Assembly: GCA_031259795.1 (NCBI GenBank)
Contig: JAIRLA010000228.1
Coordinates: forward strand, 1 to 6,099
Length of the DNA stretch: 6,099 nt
Direction: 5' to 3'
DNA from: Azoarcus sp.
GTDB taxonomy: Bacteria; Pseudomonadota; Gammaproteobacteria; Burkholderiales; Rhodocyclaceae
This document shows positions 1 through 5,975 of the stretch, piece by piece. The notes beneath the pieces are model-generated. The model was not told the origin of the DNA. It searched no databases and saw nothing but the letters and a program-made list of their open reading frames with translations. Positions within the stretch are counted from its first letter, which is position 1, and each line of letters opens with the position of its first letter. The position numbers were made by a program, and so were the translations under genes.

Positions 1-15
1 CTTGGTGGAACAGGC

Positions 16-321
16 TCACAATACGGCGTCGAACAATTCCAGTTGCGGCGGTCCGAGGTAGATTTCGCGCGGCGTTCTGGCGGCGTTGGCGTGCGCCTTG
101 CGGAAGGCTTCGGATTGCGTCCATGCTTCGAAGGCCGCGCCGTCTTCCCATTCGGTGTGGGAAGCAAAAAGAGTGTATTCCTCCGTTTGCGGCCCTTGCA
201 GCAGGTGAAAACGAACGAAACCCGGCGCTTCGCCGAGGTAACTGGTGCGCGCGCGCCAATGTTCGAGAAAGGTTTGCTCGTGGCCGCGCGCGATCTTGAA
301 GCGATTCATGGCGAGAAACAT
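16..321 (-). CDS. IsdG/ABM-fold monooxygenase, probable heme-degrading
   Basis: A 101-residue protein of the antibiotic biosynthesis monooxygenase (dimeric ferredoxin-like) fold. It starts MFLAMNRFKIARG, has a central PGFVRFHLLQGP strand, then YTLFASHTEWED and the helix FEAWTQSEAFRKAH. Staphylococcal IsdG uses Asn7, Trp67 and His77 to ruffle and oxidise heme; here Asn6, Trp67 and His77 fall at matching places, and the Trp-to-His spacing of 10 is the same. Heme breakdown with iron release in the cytoplasm is therefore the best guess, but many ABM proteins have other or unknown substrates. The start at 321 is chosen because GGAG lies 6 bases upstream and because it keeps the first strand carrying Asn6; the inner ATG at 309 would cut that strand. 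The reading frame stays open far upstream through miaA on the opposite strand, which is only a GC-rich shadow. No heme-uptake genes are visible nearby. The gene stands alone, divergent from miaA. Confidence 0.88.
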   Translation of the reverse strand: MFLAMNRFKIARGHEQTFLEHWRARTSYLGEAPGFVRFHLLQGPQTEEYTLFASHTEWEDGAAFEAWTQSEAFRKAHANAARTPREIYLGPPQLELFDAVL

Positions 322-365
322 GCCGGACTCCGTAAAGACGTTGCCGCCGCAATGGCGGGGATGAA

Positions 366-393
366 ATTCTAGCCCACGCGCTCCCGGCGTCCG
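366..393 (-). promoter_or_regulatory. candidate sigma-70 promoter of the IsdG-like gene
   Basis: On the minus strand a TAGAAT -10 box (366-371, five of six consensus bases) follows a weak CGGACG -35 box (388-393) after a 16-bp spacer. Transcription would start near 359, giving a leader of roughly 38 bases that contains the GGAG ribosome site. The -10 is good and the -35 is poor, so this is a suggestion only. Confidence 0.3.
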
Positions 394-424
394 CCATCCA
401 GAAACGCCTCGCAGTCCGCGCGGA

Positions 425-454
425 CGATGCGATACGATGCGATGCAATGCGGCG
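425..454. repeat. three degenerate 10-bp tandem units upstream of miaA
   Basis: Three consecutive 10-mers, cgatgcgata, cgatgcgatg and caatgcggcg, follow directly after a perfect 12-bp palindrome (gtccgcgcggac, 414-425). The first two units differ at one base and the third is more diverged. The tract puts several ATG triplets in front of miaA, including the furthest-upstream in-frame one at 427, and so inflates the possible miaA start. It may be a slippage product or part of a regulatory region. Confidence 0.55.
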
Positions 455-462
455 GAGCAAAC

Positions 463-485
463 GCGGACACGGCGCGGCTGTCCGC
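463..485 (+). promoter_or_regulatory. 7-bp-stem hairpin in the miaA upstream region
   Basis: GCGGACA (463-469) and TGTCCGC (479-485) are perfect inverse complements around a 9-base loop. The element sits 28 bp before the chosen miaA start. There is no T run after it, so it is unlikely to be a terminator. It could be an mRNA leader structure or an operator. Confidence 0.4.
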
Positions 486-513
486 CCGACCATGTGGATT
501 TACCCGGAAAACA

Positions 514-1536
514 ATGATGTTCAAGCGCGACGAGCATGGCCCGATGACGCCCCCCGGCGGAGCCGAAGCCGCCGCCGCGCCCCTTCCCCCCGCCCTCTTC
601 CTTCTCGGCCCCACCGCCAGCGGCAAGACGGCCTGTGCGCTGGCGCTGGCCCGTGATCTGCCGGTCGAGATCGTCAGCGTGGATTCGGCGCTCGTCTACC
701 GCGACATGGACATCAGCACGGCCAAACCGTCCGCCGCCGAGCGCGCCCTGTGCCCGCACCATCTGATCGACATCATCAGCCCGGAAGAGAGCTATTCGGC
801 GGCGCGTTTCTGCGCCGACGCGCGCCGGCTGATGACGGAAATCAGCGCGCGCGGCCGCATTCCGTTGCTCGTCGGCGGCACCATGCTTTATTTCAAGGCG
901 CTGCGCGAAGGGCTTTCCGAATTGCCCCGCGCCAATGCCGCCCTGCGCGCCGACATCGACCGCCGCGCGCGCGCCGAAGGCTGGCCGGCGCTGCATGCCG
1001 AACTTGCCCGCCTCGACCCCGAAGCCGCCGCTCGCCTCGCCCCCAACGACGCCCAGCGCATCCAGCGCGCCCTTGAAATCGTCCTCGTCGGCGGCGAGCC
1101 GCTTGCCCGGGCACAGGCCCGGCGCGCGCCGCTTCCCTTGCCCTGCCGCCTCGCCGTCATCGCGCTCGCGCCTTCGGGGCGCGTCGCGCTGCACGCGCGC
1201 ATTGCCGAGCGTTTCGAGCGCATGCTTGCCGCCGGGCTGGTCGACGAACTGGCCGCCTTGCGCCAGCGCTACCGCCTCACCCCCGAACTGCCTTCGATGC
1301 GCGCCGTCGGTTACCGGCAGGCATGGGCCTATCTCGACGGGGAGCTGGACGCCGCCGGTCTGCGCGCCGCCGGCATCGCCGCCACCCGGCAATTGGCGAA
1401 ACGGCAATCGACCTGGCAGCGCCAGTTCCGGGAACACTGGCCGGATCTGGTCGAAATCGACTGCCTGGGAGCGGACGCGGCGGCGGCGGTGCGCGACGCC
1501 GCGCTCGCGCGCATTTCCGCCATTCTTCCCGCCTGA
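514..1536 (+). CDS. miaA: tRNA dimethylallyltransferase MiaA
   Basis: MiaA transfers a dimethylallyl group from DMAPP to N6 of adenosine 37 in tRNAs reading UNN codons, the first step toward ms2i6A, in the cytoplasm. From the start used here (340 residues) the P-loop GPTASGKT is at 32-39. It is followed by [17 protein letters not shown] (56-72), [46 protein letters not shown] and the C-terminal [14 protein letters not shown] block. All family motifs are present and the gene looks intact. The start is uncertain. The frame is open back to 427. ATGs at 514 and 517 follow a modest GGAAA, and an ATG at 544 would give 330 residues with almost no ribosome site. The family is usually about 310-320 residues, so the Ala/Pro-rich N-terminal extension is probably short or partly untranslated. 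The usual neighbours mutL and hfq are not next to it, and it converges on msbA. Confidence 0.95.
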   Translation: MMFKRDEHGPMTPPGGAEAAAAPLPPALFLLGPTASGKTACALALARDLPVEIVSVDSALVYRDMDISTAKPSAAERALCPHHLIDIISPEESYSAARFCADARRLMTEISARGRIPLLVGGTMLYFKALREGLSELPRANAALRADIDRRARAEGWPALHAELARLDPEAAARLAPNDAQRIQRALEIVLVGGEPLARAQARRAPLPLPCRLAVIALAPSGRVALHARIAERFERMLAAGLVDELAALRQRYRLTPELPSMRAVGYRQAWAYLDGELDAAGLRAAGIAATRQLAKRQSTWQRQFREHWPDLVEIDCLGADAAAAVRDAALARISAILPA

Positions 1537-1547
1537 CCTTGCGGATC

Positions 1548-1576
1548 GCTCGCGGCCTTGCGCCGCGCCTGCGAGC
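1548..1576. terminator. possible bidirectional terminator between miaA and msbA
   Basis: In the 45-bp gap between the convergent stop codons, GCTCGC (1548-1553) can pair with GCGAGC (1571-1576), and inside it GCGGC (1552-1556) can pair with GCCGC (1562-1566). No uridine tract follows directly on either strand; the nearest T run on the plus strand is about 14 bp further, inside the msbA end. It may block readthrough in both directions, but it is not a canonical Rho-independent terminator. Confidence 0.3.
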
Positions 1577-1581
1577 CCGGA

Positions 1582-3369
1582 TCAGCCGCTTTTCCCGTTG
1601 TCGTCGAACTGCATCGCATACAGTTTCGCGTAGTGCCCGCCAGCGGCGAGCAGTTCGGTATGTGTGCCGCGTTCGACGATGCGGCCCTGATCCATCACCA
1701 GGATCAGGTCGGCGCGCTCGATCGTCGACAGACGGTGGGCGATCACCAGCGTGGTGCGCCCGCGCGCGGCTAGGTCGAGCGCGCTTTGAATGTGGCGCTC
1801 GGATTCGGTGTCGAGCGCCGAGGTCGCTTCGTCGAGAATCAGGATGGGAGCGTCCTTGAGCAGGGCGCGGGCGATCGCCAGCCGCTGGCGCTGGCCGCCG
1901 GAAAGGGTGATGCCGTTCTCGCCGATCAGGGTGTCGAACCCCTGCGGCAAGCGGTCGATGAATTCGCGCGCGTTGGCGGCTTCGGCGACGCGCTCCACTT
2001 CGGCGCGGGGGGCGCCCGCCAGTTCGCCATAGGCGATATTGTCCGCCACGGTGCCATTGAAGAGCGTCACTTGCTGGGTGACGAGGGCGATGTGGTGGCG
2101 CAGGTTGAGCAGGGTGTAGTCGGCGACATCCACGCCGTCGATCAGAATCTGGCCGTGCGTGTGCGGGTAGAACCTCGGGATCAGACTGGCGAGCGTCGAT
2201 TTGCCGCTGCCGGAGCGGCCCACCAGCGCCACCATCTGGCCGGGTTCTATCTCGAAGTCCAAGCCGTCGAGCACCCGCTGTTCGTGGCCGGGATAGTTGA
2301 AAACGAGATCGCGGACGACGATCCGGCCTTCCACTCGCGCACACTCGATGGCGCCATCGTCGGATTCGGGAGGCTCGTCGAGCTGCCCGAAAATACTTTC
2401 CGCTCCGGCCACGCCTTTCTGGATGGTCGAGCTGGTTTCCGACAGTTGCCGGATCGGCTTGGGCAGCAGCCCCGCCGCGGTGATGTAGGCGACGAGGTCG
2501 CCGGCGCTCGCGTCGTTGTGCAGCCACAGCACGAGAAACAACACCACGGCCATCGCGGTGTAAGTGACCAGTTGCAGGGTCGGGGTATAAGTCGCCCCGG
2601 TCTTGACCATGCGCAGTTGCTTTTCGGTGTTGTCGGCGCTGGCTTGCAGGAAGCGCGCCGATTCATGAGCTTCACCGCCGAAGCTGCGCACCACGCGATA
2701 GCCCTGGATGGTTTCGGAAGCGACGTGGGTGACATCGCCCATCGCCGCCTGTATTTTCCGCGCCTGCTTGCGGAACTTGCGGCTGGCCTTGCCGACCAGC
2801 CCGCCGATCAGCGGCAGGATCGCCACCATCACCAGCGTCAACTGCCAGTTCATCCACAACAGATAACCAAAAAGGAAGATGATCGTCAGCCCTTCGCGGA
2901 TCATCACCTTGACCGCGTCGGTGGCCGCGCCGGTGACCATGGTGACATCGAAAGTGATGCGCGAGACGAGATGGCCGGAATTATGGGTGTCGAACCATGT
3001 GTTCGGCAGGCGCAACAGCTTGTTGAACAGGGCCAGGCGCAGGTCATGCACCAGCCCGAGCGAGACGCGGGCGAGGAAGTAATTGCCCAGATAGGAACCC
3101 AAGCCCTGCCAGAGGGCGATGGCGATGATCGCCATGGGCACCGCGTGCATCAGGGCCAGCCCCTCCAGCAACGGTATGCCGCGCAGCACCGCGCGCTCCG
3201 GGGTGACGAGGCCGTCGACGAAGTATTTGAGCACCACGGCCAGCATGGGCTGGGATGAAGCGAAGATGATGAAGCCAGCGATGCTGACGGAGAACTGCCC
3301 CACATAGGGGCGCATGTAGCCGAGCAGGCGAAAATAGATTTTCAGGCTGGAGGCGGGAACAGGGGGCAT
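1582..3369 (-). CDS. msbA: lipid A export ABC transporter, ATP-binding/permease MsbA
   Basis: MsbA is a homodimeric inner-membrane exporter that flips lipid A-core from the inner to the outer leaflet using ATP. The 595 residues (E. coli MsbA has 582) hold an N-terminal membrane domain with hydrophobic stretches near 26-55, 72-98, 160-187 and 264-283, plus the conserved half-transporter segment LPNTWFDTHNSGHLVSRI (121-138). The nucleotide-binding domain follows with Walker A GRSGSGKST (384-392), Q-loop TQQ (431-433), signature LSGGQ (489-493), Walker B ending in Asp513-Glu514 of LDEATSALD, and switch His545 in AHRLST. All catalytic residues are present. The only ATG that fits is at 3369; the frame is open to 3750, but that upstream part runs over the porin terminator and porin 3' end. 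No clear Shine-Dalgarno sequence precedes 3369. Related exporters such as LapB-type or lipid-linked sugar flippases are less likely given the similarity along the whole length. A lipid A kinase gene (lpxK), a common neighbour, is not adjacent. Confidence 0.94.
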   Translation of the reverse strand: MPPVPASSLKIYFRLLGYMRPYVGQFSVSIAGFIIFASSQPMLAVVLKYFVDGLVTPERAVLRGIPLLEGLALMHAVPMAIIAIALWQGLGSYLGNYFLARVSLGLVHDLRLALFNKLLRLPNTWFDTHNSGHLVSRITFDVTMVTGAATDAVKVMIREGLTIIFLFGYLLWMNWQLTLVMVAILPLIGGLVGKASRKFRKQARKIQAAMGDVTHVASETIQGYRVVRSFGGEAHESARFLQASADNTEKQLRMVKTGATYTPTLQLVTYTAMAVVLFLVLWLHNDASAGDLVAYITAAGLLPKPIRQLSETSSTIQKGVAGAESIFGQLDEPPESDDGAIECARVEGRIVVRDLVFNYPGHEQRVLDGLDFEIEPGQMVALVGRSGSGKSTLASLIPRFYPHTHGQILIDGVDVADYTLLNLRHHIALVTQQVTLFNGTVADNIAYGELAGAPRAEVERVAEAANAREFIDRLPQGFDTLIGENGITLSGGQRQRLAIARALLKDAPILILDEATSALDTESERHIQSALDLAARGRTTLVIAHRLSTIERADLILVMDQGRIVERGTHTELLAAGGHYAKLYAMQFDDNGKSG

Positions 3370-3398
3370 GCGGGGGCGGCTGGATGCGAAAGGGAATG

Positions 3399-3428
3399 AT
3401 GTTAGCAGGGGCCGTCGATGCCCGGAAA
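3399..3428 (-). promoter_or_regulatory. weak candidate promoter for msbA
   Basis: On the minus strand a TAACAT -10 box (3399-3404, four of six matches) lies 18 bp after a TTTCCG -35-like box (3423-3428). It falls between the porin terminator and msbA, where a promoter is expected if the terminator is efficient. The match is weak. Confidence 0.2.
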
Positions 3429-3430
3429 CA

Positions 3431-3458
3431 TCCGCGGCGCGCGCATCCTCGCCGCGGA
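3431..3458. promoter_or_regulatory. GC-rich inverted repeat upstream of msbA
   Basis: TCCGCGGC (3431-3438) and GCCGCGGA (3451-3458) form perfect 8-bp arms around a 12-base centre. It lies just past the porin terminator and about 60 bp before msbA. It could be an operator for msbA, a second hairpin helping the terminator, or a leader structure. The sequence alone does not decide. Confidence 0.4.
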
Positions 3459-3462
3459 CATG

Positions 3463-3487
3463 AAAAAAGGGCGCCGAAGCGCCCTTT
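3463..3487 (-). terminator. Rho-independent terminator of the porin gene
   Basis: Read on the minus strand, AAAGGGCGC, loop TTCG, then GCGCCC followed by six T residues. The 6-bp GC stem (3469-3474 with 3479-3484) extends to 9 bp with flanking A-T pairs, and the loop is the very stable UUCG tetraloop. It begins 27 bp after the porin stop codon. It should strongly limit readthrough from the porin into msbA. The plus strand has only TTT after the stem, so it acts mainly in the minus direction. Confidence 0.9.
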
Positions 3488-3514
3488 CCTGACCAGATCG
3501 CGCAGAGGCTGCGA

Positions 3515-4639
3515 TCAGAAGTCGTGACGCAGACCGACGGCAACGCCTTGGCGGTAGCCCGCGGATGCGCCGTAACCGAGGTTGCTGTAGCCAACGGAGG
3601 AAGCCCTGGCGCCAGAAACCTGATTGAGCAGATCGTTCCCCAAGCCTTTCTGGACATTGTTTTGATACTGCTGCGCATATTGCGCATACAGCGCGGTACG
3701 CTTGGAGAGCGAATGTTCATAACCGACCGCCCACTGACCGACACGGGCATTGCCGTCGATGTCGATGGCGCTCAGCCCTTCGGTCTTGCGGTTGGTATAT
3801 GAAAACAAGATCTTGTCACTGGCGCCAATGGGAACGGTGGCGCCCAACAACCACTGCTTGACCTTGATGTCTTCGTCGCCCAAGTCGGTCTTGCGTTGGC
3901 CATAGAGCGCGCCCAACTTGACCGCACCGAAGTCATAGGAGAAAAAGAGGTCGAAAACCTTGAGCGAGTCGACCGGGCTGCTAGCATTGACATGCGCCAC
4001 ATGATAGTTGACAGCGGCGAACACCGGGCCAGTAGTAAAGGATGGCGCGATCGCCCAGACGCGGACGTTGTTCAGGTCGAGATTGCCATTATCGTTTTCG
4101 AGCGGTTCATTGCCCTGATAGGCCATCGTGCCGCCAGCCACGAACGAAAAGCCGCCCCAGTTCGGGGAGATATAGGCGAGCAGGTTGTCCAGACGGTCAT
4201 CCCCGGCGATGACGTTCTTGGCGGAGCCGAGGCCATTCTTGCCGAAGGGATCAACCGCGGAAGTGAACAGGTGTTGCGGCGTGTAATGACGGCCAAAGGC
4301 GATGGTGCCGAACCCGCCCGCCAGACCGGCATAGGCCTGGCGCGCACCCGCGCCGCCCCACAAGCCATCACTGCCGTTGCTGTCGCCGGCGATGCCGGAT
4401 TCCAGCACAAACACGGCTTTCAGGCCGTTGCCGAGGTCTTCCGTGCCCTTGAAGCCGAGACGGTTGGACTTCGAGACGCCGGAGTCGATGCCACTGCGAT
4501 GGTCTATGCCCTTGTAAATGTTTTTGCCTTGCAGCGTATAGCCGTAGTCGATGGTGCCATAGATGGTCACGTTCGACTGCGCGAAAGCCGGAGCGGACAC
4601 GAGGCCGGCGACGGCCAGCGCGATCAGTTTCTTTTGCAT
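3515..4639 (-). CDS. outer-membrane general porin (Gram-negative porin family)
   Basis: A trimeric beta-barrel channel for small hydrophilic solutes in the outer membrane. The 374-residue precursor opens with a Sec signal peptide MQKKLIALAVAGLVSAPAFA (1-20), with cleavage predicted after AFA and before Gln21. The mature start QSNVTIYGTIDYGYT, the block SNRLGFKGTEDLGNGLKAVFVLESG, and FGRHYTPQH are typical of betaproteobacterial porins related to Neisseria PorB and Comamonas Omp32. The last residues VGLRHDF end in Phe, the signal read by the BAM assembly machine. A strong AGGAG lies 7 bases before the ATG at 4639, fitting an abundant protein. The gene has its own terminator and a 184-bp leader region. 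Pore selectivity cannot be read from sequence. The coding region looks less extreme in GC than its neighbours, as is common for highly expressed porin genes. Confidence 0.93.
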   Translation of the reverse strand: MQKKLIALAVAGLVSAPAFAQSNVTIYGTIDYGYTLQGKNIYKGIDHRSGIDSGVSKSNRLGFKGTEDLGNGLKAVFVLESGIAGDSNGSDGLWGGAGARQAYAGLAGGFGTIAFGRHYTPQHLFTSAVDPFGKNGLGSAKNVIAGDDRLDNLLAYISPNWGGFSFVAGGTMAYQGNEPLENDNGNLDLNNVRVWAIAPSFTTGPVFAAVNYHVAHVNASSPVDSLKVFDLFFSYDFGAVKLGALYGQRKTDLGDEDIKVKQWLLGATVPIGASDKILFSYTNRKTEGLSAIDIDGNARVGQWAVGYEHSLSKRTALYAQYAQQYQNNVQKGLGNDLLNQVSGARASSVGYSNLGYGASAGYRQGVAVGLRHDF

Positions 4640-4684
4640 GTATTTCTCCTCAAGTTGAAGCGGCGCTCCCGCGACGGCAAGAGC

Positions 4685-4713
4685 CCAACTGGACCTCTCG
4701 GGCGAGAAGTTGG
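4685..4713 (-). promoter_or_regulatory. bulged hairpin near the predicted 5' end of porin mRNA
   Basis: CCAACT (4685-4690) pairs with AGTTGG (4708-4713), and TCTCG (4696-4700) pairs with CGAGA (4703-4707). The two 3' arms are contiguous, so the helices can stack into an 11-bp stem with a single 5-base bulge. If the candidate promoter at 4717-4746 is right, this hairpin is at the very 5' end of the porin transcript, where stem-loops protect some outer-membrane protein mRNAs such as E. coli ompA. It could equally be an operator. Confidence 0.45.
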
Positions 4714-4716
4714 CGA

Positions 4717-4746
4717 ATTGTGCAAAGCCGGCAAGGGTTCACGCAA
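4717..4746 (-). promoter_or_regulatory. candidate porin promoter
   Basis: On the minus strand CACAAT (4717-4722, four of six -10 bases) is preceded at 18 bp by TTGCGT (4741-4746, keeping the TTG of the -35 box). Transcription would begin near 4710 and give a leader of about 70 bases before the porin ATG. The match is moderate at best. Confidence 0.3.
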
Positions 4747-4793
4747 GTCCGGCAGCGAAAACAGGCGTGTACCCGCGCTTTCCCTGTTGTTCC

Positions 4794-4811
4794 CATGCAA
4801 CACATGCAACA
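4794..4811. repeat. perfect 9-bp tandem repeat upstream of the porin
   Basis: The 9-mer catgcaaca occurs twice in a row with no mismatch (TGTTGCATG on the minus strand). It lies about 50 bp upstream of the candidate -35 box of the porin and just past the stop codon of the hydrolase gene. The spacing suits an activator site such as a tandem half-site, but chance is possible for a repeat this short. Confidence 0.5.
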
Positions 4812-4823
4812 CGCGCCGGGCGA

Positions 4824-5477
4824 TCAGACGCTCGCGCCGTCGCCGACATAGGGATTGCGCGCCCGCTCCCTGCCGAAAGTCGACATCGGCCCATGGCCGG
4901 GAATGAACCTGATGTCGTCGCCGAGCGGAAACAGGCGTTCGCGGATGGAACGGATGAGGGCCGGGTGGTCGCCGCGCGGGAAATCGGTGCGCCCGATCGA
5001 GTCTCGAAAAAGGACATCGCCCACCTGCGCCAGCCTCGCGCCCGCATGAAAATAGACGAGATGCCCCGGCGTGTGACCCGGCGCGTGGATGACGCGCAAG
5101 GTCTCGTCGCCAAAATGTATTTCATCGCCATCGTCCAGCCAGCGCGCGGGCGTAAAACCCTCGACAGGAGGCAAACCGAACATTCCGCATTGCCGGGCAA
5201 GGTAGACGCCCTCGATCAGGAAGCCATCTTCCCGGTGCGGCCCTTCGATGGGCGCGGCCAGCGCCGCGGAGAGCGCCGCCGCGCCGCCGACATGGTCGAT
5301 GTGGCCGTGCGTGAGCAGGATGCGTTCGACGGAAAGATTCAATTTGTCGATGGCGGCGCGAATGCGTTCAATCTCGCCGCCCGGGTCGACCACGACCGCC
5401 TTGCGGGTCTTGCCGCACCACAGCAGGGTACAGTTTTGCTGGAACGGGGTTACGGGGATGATATGGGTTTCGATCAT
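4824..5477 (-). CDS. YcbL-type metallo-beta-lactamase-fold hydrolase (glyoxalase II-like)
   Basis: A 217-residue cytoplasmic MBL-fold hydrolase. The metal-binding motif THGHIDH is at 56-62, with further ligands His135 in PGHTPGH, Asp154 in GDVLF and His195 in IPGHG. The GRTDFP block (162-167) and the MIETHIIPVTPFQQNC start are typical of the short YcbL (GloB2) branch, which hydrolyses S-lactoylglutathione in Salmonella. It lacks the extra C-terminal substrate domain of classical GloB (about 250 residues), so the true thioester substrate is less certain. The length matches YcbL (215). The start at 5477 is chosen because homologous sequence begins there and a GGAAG lies about 8 bases upstream; the frame runs on to 5783, but only through repeat DNA. 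The gap of 184 bp to the porin argues against one operon. Its own promoter should lie in 5478-5570, where I see no convincing boxes. Confidence 0.9.
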   Translation of the reverse strand: MIETHIIPVTPFQQNCTLLWCGKTRKAVVVDPGGEIERIRAAIDKLNLSVERILLTHGHIDHVGGAAALSAALAAPIEGPHREDGFLIEGVYLARQCGMFGLPPVEGFTPARWLDDGDEIHFGDETLRVIHAPGHTPGHLVYFHAGARLAQVGDVLFRDSIGRTDFPRGDHPALIRSIRERLFPLGDDIRFIPGHGPMSTFGRERARNPYVGDGASV

Positions 5478-5569
5478 GGCGCGCTTCCGGACAAGAAAAT
5501 AAAGATGGGCAATGATAAACGCAGTGCGGCGGCGCGTTTTGCCGTCTGCGGACGAGCGCCGCATCATGG

Positions 5570-5601
5570 TAAAAAAAGGGGACGAAGGAGCGGGACGCCT
5601 G
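5570..5601 (+). repeat. repeat module Y, copy A
   Basis: A T, an A tract and GGGG, then ACGAAGGAGCGGGACGCCTG. It matches copy C (6045-6075) in the same orientation with only a few differences, and copy B (5831-5860) in reverse. Here it stands on the opposite side of module X from its place in copies B and C. Confidence 0.8.
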
Positions 5602-5607
5602 TCCACT

Positions 5608-5625
5608 CTTTCCACCGCAGGAAAG
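5608..5625. repeat. short hairpin between repeat modules Y and X
   Basis: CTTTCC (5608-5613) and GGAAAG (5620-5625) are perfect inverse complements around the hexaloop ACCGCA. It occupies the roughly 24-bp gap between module Y copy A and module X copy A, and I do not find it at the other copies. Confidence 0.5.
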
Positions 5626-5693
5626 TCAGCGGCGCGGCGCGCCGGATGGAACGAACTGGATTGCCACGGGCCTGCGGCCCTCGCAATGACGAG
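5626..5693 (-). repeat. composite repeat Z-X, copy A (minus orientation)
   Basis: The reverse complement of this 68-bp stretch aligns without gaps to 5976-6043, with about 57 of 68 positions identical by eye. Module Z (about 5656-5693) has outer ATTGC/GCAAT arms and an inner GGGCC-tgc-GGCCC hairpin. Module X (5626-5653) carries the perfect stem CGGCGC/GCGCCG (5630-5635 with 5639-5644) with loop GGC. Differences between copies concentrate in the centre of Z. Confidence 0.82.
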
Positions 5694-5730
5694 TTCTTCC
5701 AATAGACTCCCTTCGTGCGATGGAACTCCC

Positions 5731-5776
5731 CTCCCTCGCTTGGCGGGCAAGAGGGTGCCCGAAGGGCGGGAGAGGG
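5731..5776. repeat. palindromic cluster W1
   Basis: Contains CCCTC (5733-5737) with GAGGG (5751-5755), and GCCC-gaa-GGGC (5757-5767), ending in GGGAGAGGG (5768-5776). The final 9-mer is the exact inverse complement of CCCTCTCCC at 5892-5900, which opens W2. W1 and W2 thus bracket the X-Y copy B. Confidence 0.6.
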
Positions 5777-5830
5777 TTTTCATCCATGCGGAGCGCAGCG
5801 ACGCTGTTTTCTTTGCGGTGGGGCGTAGAC

Positions 5831-5888
5831 AAGCGTCCCGTTTCTTCCTCCCCTTTTTATCCAGCGGCGCTTCGCGCCGGATGGAACG
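5831..5888 (-). repeat. composite repeat X-Y, copy B (minus orientation)
   Basis: Read on the minus strand, module X (5861-5888, stem CGGCGC 5865-5870 with GCGCCG 5874-5879, plus-strand loop TTC) is followed directly by module Y (5831-5860). The whole 58 bp aligns to 6016-6075 with mostly single-base differences. Unlike copies A and C it has no Z module beside X; the palindromic cluster W2 is there instead. Confidence 0.82.
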
Positions 5889-5891
5889 AAG

Positions 5892-5939
5892 CCCTCTCCC
5901 GGCCCTGACGGGCCACCCTCCCCCGCAGGCGGGGGAGGG
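5892..5939. repeat. palindromic cluster W2 with 11-bp perfect stem
   Basis: CCCTCTCCC (5892-5900) is followed by hairpin GGCCC-tgac-GGGCC (5901-5914) and then CCCTCCCCCGC (5916-5926), loop AG, GCGGGGGAGGG (5929-5939), a perfect 11-bp stem. Such GC-rich back-to-back hairpins resemble REP/BIME-like intergenic elements. There is no T tract, so it is not a typical terminator. Confidence 0.7.
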
Positions 5940-5975
5940 GAAGAATCCACGTCATCGCGAAAGCCCTTCCCCCAC

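Noticed and set aside
322..1437. Long minus-strand open frame continuous with the IsdG-like gene
   Set aside because: It runs antisense through miaA, is Gly/Arg/Ala-rich with no family similarity, and is expected from third-position GC bias of the real gene. The family start and a GGAG site are at 321.
1786..3258. 490-residue plus-strand open frame opposite msbA
   Set aside because: It mirrors msbA codon by codon, has no recognisable motif or ribosome site, and the minus-strand protein is a complete MsbA.
3370..3750. N-terminal extension of MsbA to 3750
   Set aside because: It would run over the porin 3' end and its terminator; MsbA family similarity begins just after 3369.
3896..4906. 336-residue plus-strand open frame opposite the porin
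   Set aside because: It spans the porin in antisense and its promoter region and shows no protein family signal.
4710..5705. 331-residue plus-strand open frame opposite the hydrolase
   Set aside because: It overlaps the porin leader, the hydrolase in antisense and the repeat island. The minus-strand hydrolase has all metal ligands.
5478..5783. N-terminal extension of the hydrolase to 5783
   Set aside because: The extra 102 residues are translated repeat DNA; YcbL proteins begin at the MIETHIIPVTPFQQN segment.
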